Of a stretch of 64,000 nucleotides of DNA, positions 60,793 to 64,000 are shown in pieces (within the stretch, counting starts at the first letter, position 1; the number at the start of each line of letters is the position of its first letter). The notes beneath the pieces were generated by a model, which saw only the letters and a list, made by a program, of their open reading frames with translations, had not been told where the DNA came from and searched no databases. The stretch comes from Limonium bicolor. Its lineage: Eukaryota > Streptophyta > Magnoliopsida > Caryophyllales > Plumbaginaceae. The position numbers were made by a program, and so were the translations under genes. The stretch lies in NCBI GenBank assembly GCA_023374045.1, contig CM041781.1:140732982-140796981 (forward strand). The letters run 5' to 3'.

Positions 60793-61860
60793 TTCTCCAC
60801 TTTCCGTTAGACTTCTTTACTATAACCACATTTGCGAACCATCTGGGATATGATACCTCTCTGATAAAACCTACCTGTAGCAGTCTTTAAATTTCTTCCC
60901 GGGCGGCCCGGTCCCTTTCTGCTCCAATTATCCTCTTCCTTTGGCGGATCACCGGGTGTGCTGGATCCACGTGGAGGTTATGCTGGATAACGCATGGGTC
61001 TATTTCGGGCATTTCTTCTGTGCTCCAAGCAAACGTGGCCCATCTTTTTTCCAGGAATCTTGTTAGATGGGTTTGTTCTCCGCTGTCAAAGGCATTTCCA
61101 ATTTTAAAGAATTTGTTGGGGTCAGTTCGTAGTGGTACCTCTTTTGGGAGATTAGTGGGAGCCTTATACCACTCGGCTGTCTCGTCATGAAGGGGAAGTT
61201 TTCCCTTGAACTCCTTCTCGGATCCAACGGTCTTGACCGTCTCTTCTCCCGGAAGGTCTTCCATGATTCGCACCTCACATACCCGGGCTACTTTCTGGAT
61301 TCCCCTTACTGTGATGAGCTTCCCGGATCTGGTTAGGTACTTCATCTTCAGAAGTTGGGTGCTACATATGGCTCTGAAAGCGTTTATCCCTGGCAGCCCA
61401 AGGTACATGTTATACCCGGAGAGTCTGAGAAGAATGAAGGCCGTCAACTTTTCCGTGCGTGTCTCATCCCCCTGTCCTAGGGTAATGGTGAAGTCGATGC
61501 TCCCTGTAGACTTAGCCGAGATTTCTCCCACAAAATCCCCCAGTACGGCTGAGTAGGGTTTGATCTTGTCTTCCGGTATTTCAACCTTTTTCGCCGCCTC
61601 CACAGAAATGATGTTTGCCCCTGCTCCGCTGTCGACCAAGGTTCCTTCAATCACACGGTCGTTCACTTGAGCCCTTATGACAAGTGGGTCATTATGCGGG
61701 TACAAGACTGCGTCCTCATCATCCTTGGCGAAGTAGATTGGGGGGAGCTTTTGATGCTTGGCAACCTTCTTGTCTGGAAGCTCTCGGTGGACCTCGTGGA
61801 CGTGTCTTTTCCTTTTGTTGGGGGTCAGGGGTCCTACCTTCGAGAATAGCCCTGTGAATG
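60793..61860 (-). pseudogene. Tat/Ogre-like protease and start of reverse transcriptase, interrupted
   Basis: This is the pol part of a Ty3/Gypsy element. The open frame on the minus strand runs from about 61860 to a stop at 60887. It includes LPPIYFAKDDEDAV and PHNDPLVI, then the aspartic protease motif LVDSGAGANII (about 61610-61640) and the LGLPGINAF end of the domain (about 61395). A linker follows with the FAWSTEEMPEIDP and HNLHVDP phrases that precede reverse transcriptase in Tat-lineage elements. After the stop (TAA in place of an expected Lys codon) the same frame reads LLQVGFIREVSYPRWFANVV and VKKSNGKWR, the first reverse-transcriptase motif. At 60792/60793 it is cut by the LTR fragment. 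The catalytic YxDD part, RNase H and integrase are absent from the window. Confidence 0.9.
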
Positions 61861-62091
61861 TTCTTAAGGAGAGTTTGTTAGTTTCTTATTTTGTTGTACT
61901 AGCGCTATTTATTTGTGAGTTCATAATATGAAAAATTTTCATTGAGACGAAAGCATTTATTTTATATATATAGCGACAAAAGAACTTTCGTGGAACAGTA
62001 ACGAGCCACAGCCTCCTATGGGGTACAAAGGTGACTCTTCCCTCCCGAAGGGACATCTTGCACTCTTCCCCAAAGAGTTATCCTGGACGAT

Positions 62092-63203
62092 CTACAGACC
62101 TGTGATTACTCCAAAGGACTTGCTGTGATCCAACTCGGGGTGGACCTCTTCTTCTGACTTAGGCCGGGTGGACTGGCCACCAGAGTGCTGTCTATGCTGG
62201 CCTCCCTTTCCTTTCCTCTTGTTTTCCTCGATCAACCTTAGCTCCTTGGTGAGGTTTGCGCAGTTGATAGTCCTGTGACTGCGATGCCCATGGTACTCGC
62301 AGAAGGCTACCGGTACCTCTCCAGGATGAGGTTTCCTTGCGGGAGGCAGGAGTCCTTCTCTCACAGCGGCAGCGTATTTCCCTGGATCTATCTAGACCGC
62401 CGGAAAGGTCCTGGAGCTCGAGGCCTGCTGCCCCTGGGCAGCCGGGGACTTAGAGTAAGGCTTGTACCGGTTACCCCCCTGGTGTGAGCTCCCGGTCGCA
62501 ATCGCTCCTTCTGTCTGGCTTCCCTTCTTCTCGCTCGCGGCAGGAGCCTTAAAGCTGTTAAGTAGTTCCTTAGCTTTGTTCTCCGCAACTTCTAACTTGA
62601 GGAAGTCGTGGATCATCTCAGCTAGCTCCCCATGCGACTTAGGCTCCTTGGTAGCTATTTTTCCAATGAGACGAGGGTGAGCCAAGCCATTACCAAAGGC
62701 TTTGATCAATATCTTCTCATCGATGTCGTCAATTTATGCCACTTGCTTATGGAAACGTTCACTATACTCTTTACGGTTTCCCCTTTCCTCTACTTCACAT
62801 CCGTGAGTTCTATCGTCTCTCTTTTTACCTTTTTACTGGCCGTGAAGTATTGTTGAAATTCTTCGGTCAGCTGTTTAAAGCTGGAGATAGACTGAGGCGG
62901 CCTAGACGAGATCGAGCTCAGTGCCCTTTTGGAAAGTGTCCCCGGGAATAAGTTGCACAAGGCGAGAGAGATAATCCCCTAGGTGTTCATGGCAAACATA
63001 AACTTCTTAATGTGCTGAGCAGGATCTCCAGTGTCGTCGTACTTTTCCACCGCCGGGGCGACGAAGTGGGGCGGGAGCTTGGCTCTTCGGATCTTCTCGG
63101 TGAATGGATATAGACTCATATCGATGGAGTCATCTTCTTCCTCCTCCTCGATGGTGATTAGGGTCTCACCTCGGGTACCCATTTTTCCGTCGTTGCTTCC
63201 CAC
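62092..63203 (-). pseudogene. Tat/Ogre-like gag, frameshifted
   Basis: This is the capsid/nucleocapsid gene of the same element, read on the minus strand. It starts near 63203 with an acidic stretch, then SLYPFTEKIRRAKLP, VEKYDDTGDPAQHIKKF (63130-62990), the usual start of the gag domain. Between 62980 and 62710 the frame is broken several times, though phrases such as NT-GDYLSRLVQLIPG and YSERFHKQV can be read. The frame 62709-62392 (IKAFGNGLAHPRL, then a Lys/Ser-rich linker) and the frame 62364-62092 (FCEYHGHRSHRTINC, LTKELRLIEEN) follow; the latter is the CxxHxxxxHxTxxC knuckle of this lineage. At least three breaks make it non-functional as it stands. Confidence 0.88.
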
Positions 63204-63566
63204 TGTGTCTCAACTTTTCAAGAGATCGATTGCTTCCGACATTTCCTCCCACTTTCGCTAGAATTCCTAGTCTCTCTGCATCAATTCCTGCTGTAGGAGC
63301 TCATTTCCTTCCACGATCTTCTCGTCGATGGATCTGGTGAGGCTCGTTAGCATGTCCTCCAAATCCTTCTTGGAAATGGAGTCGTGGGTTGTCTCGGGTC
63401 CAGTGCTTCCGTCATTGGTTTGCAAATTCTTCCTAGTTCAGGGTGCCATCTTTGTACCTAACCTCCAAATACACAGTTCCGATCTCAGATGTATCAATTT
63501 CGCATGTCCCCCAAAATTATTACTCTCATCGGTAGATTCATGGTTGCTGGATCTGAGTTGTTTGCT

Positions 63567-63583
63567 TCCCACAGACGGCACCA
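63567..63583 (-). other. Primer-binding site, Tat/Ogre type
   Basis: The minus strand reads TGGTGCCGTCTGTGGGA, matching the TGGCGCCGTCTGTGGGA-type PBS of Tat/Ogre elements except for one base. It lies three bases from the LTR end. Confidence 0.85.
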
Positions 63584-63708
63584 AAATGAAATGGTAATTT
63601 TCTAAGTTCCCAATGATCTCCTGTCCAATTCACTAGTCAGGTCCTTAATCTATCACTTAGTTCTTCAAGTTCCGCCGAATTACCTTGCTACCGGGTGAAC
63701 TGAGCTCA

Positions 63709-63729
63709 AGAGAGAGAGAGAGAGAGAGA
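63709..63729. repeat. (AG)n microsatellite
   Basis: About ten AG dinucleotides in the transcribed part of the LTR; the sense RNA would carry (CU)n. Confidence 0.9.
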
Positions 63730-63800
63730 TTTACAATGGCAATATAACATTGGGAATTCTCAAGTTCAGATCGTGTGTCCTTTATTGAGGGGGTGAATCC

Positions 63801-63810
63801 CTATTTATAG
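63801..63810 (-). promoter_or_regulatory. TATA box of the Tat-like LTR
   Basis: CTATAAATAG on the minus strand, inside the LTR and about 215 bases before the PBS. This is a good match to the plant TATA consensus in the right place. Confidence 0.65.
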
Positions 63811-64000
63811 TGTTTCTTATAGGCTTTCTGGCCTATCCCATTGTGCCAGCCTGGCACATAAATATCTTGATAGGCCTACAAAATATCTTATAAATATCTT
63901 ATCCTAATTTCCCTACTTTCTACCGCTACCTATACTCGCTCTTATCGACCGGCCACAGACGTCCGGTCGTTGTTCGTGCTATATTTGGCATATTTGGTGA

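Larger units (their letters stand above)
63587..64000 (-). mobile_element. 5' LTR of the Tat/Ogre-like element, partial
   Basis: On the plus strand the LTR starts TGAAATGG right after the PBS and runs past the window end. In sense a TATA box (63801-63810) is followed about 70-90 bases later by a (GA)n/(CT)n tract (63709-63729), a usual layout for plant LTR promoters. The outer end is not in the window. Confidence 0.8.

Noticed and set aside
61206..61556. 116-residue plus-strand ORF
   Set aside because: Shadow frame opposite the protease-linker coding sequence of the Tat-like element.

Overview
The window is plant nuclear DNA, most likely from a flowering plant with a large genome; I cannot name the species. 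It is AT-rich and non-coding apart from broken retroelement genes and one broken host-type gene. I see no intact gene. It is a nest of Ty3/Gypsy LTR retrotransposons, mainly of one group with very long LTRs (3.8 to 6.2 kb) that run from TGAAATACC to GGTGTTACA and use an initiator-Met-type primer-binding site. Remnants of Athila-like and Tat/Ogre-like elements lie between and around them.

Layout. 1-6518: part of a minus-strand element with a broken AlkB-type dioxygenase copy (148-836), a broken chromovirus-like gag (1038-2482), PBS and a 3.8 kb 5' LTR (2701-6518). 6519-12852: old host DNA with a CACTA-like motif cluster, tandem arrays and Tat-type gag/LTR debris. 12853-19096: a 6.2 kb solo LTR with a perfect 5-bp target-site duplication (TAGGT) and a tRNA-like insertion. 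19312-19708: a 0.4 kb fold-back element. 20108-22636 and 26802-27489: an Athila-like element whose gag zinc-knuckle region is split by a 4.2 kb solo LTR (22637-26801, duplication TCACG). 27490-58953: a large plus-strand element with 5.87 kb LTRs and a 5.6 kb internal region without recognisable genes. A second, minus-strand element (41088-55193, about 4.64 kb LTRs, 4.8 kb gene-free interior) is inserted in its 3' LTR. 58954-60792: an LTR fragment inserted in the reverse-transcriptase start of a minus-strand Tat/Ogre-like element, whose protease, gag, PBS and LTR fill 60793-64000.

How it works together. The two big elements keep near-identical LTRs, PBS and PPT but no protein genes. They look like non-autonomous LARD-type elements that depend on proteins made by a related element, perhaps like the gag-bearing one at the left edge. 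The main new signals are RNA-structure-like: a 9-bp hairpin over the PBS in all three elements with a covarying closing pair; arrays of GACCGACC/GGTCGGTC hairpins inside four LTRs; a 10-bp hairpin near the LTR start; repeated sense-strand CAAGGTAAA motifs in five LTRs; a duplicate PPT-like site; and about 125 bp of internal non-coding sequence shared by the two otherwise diverged gene-free elements.
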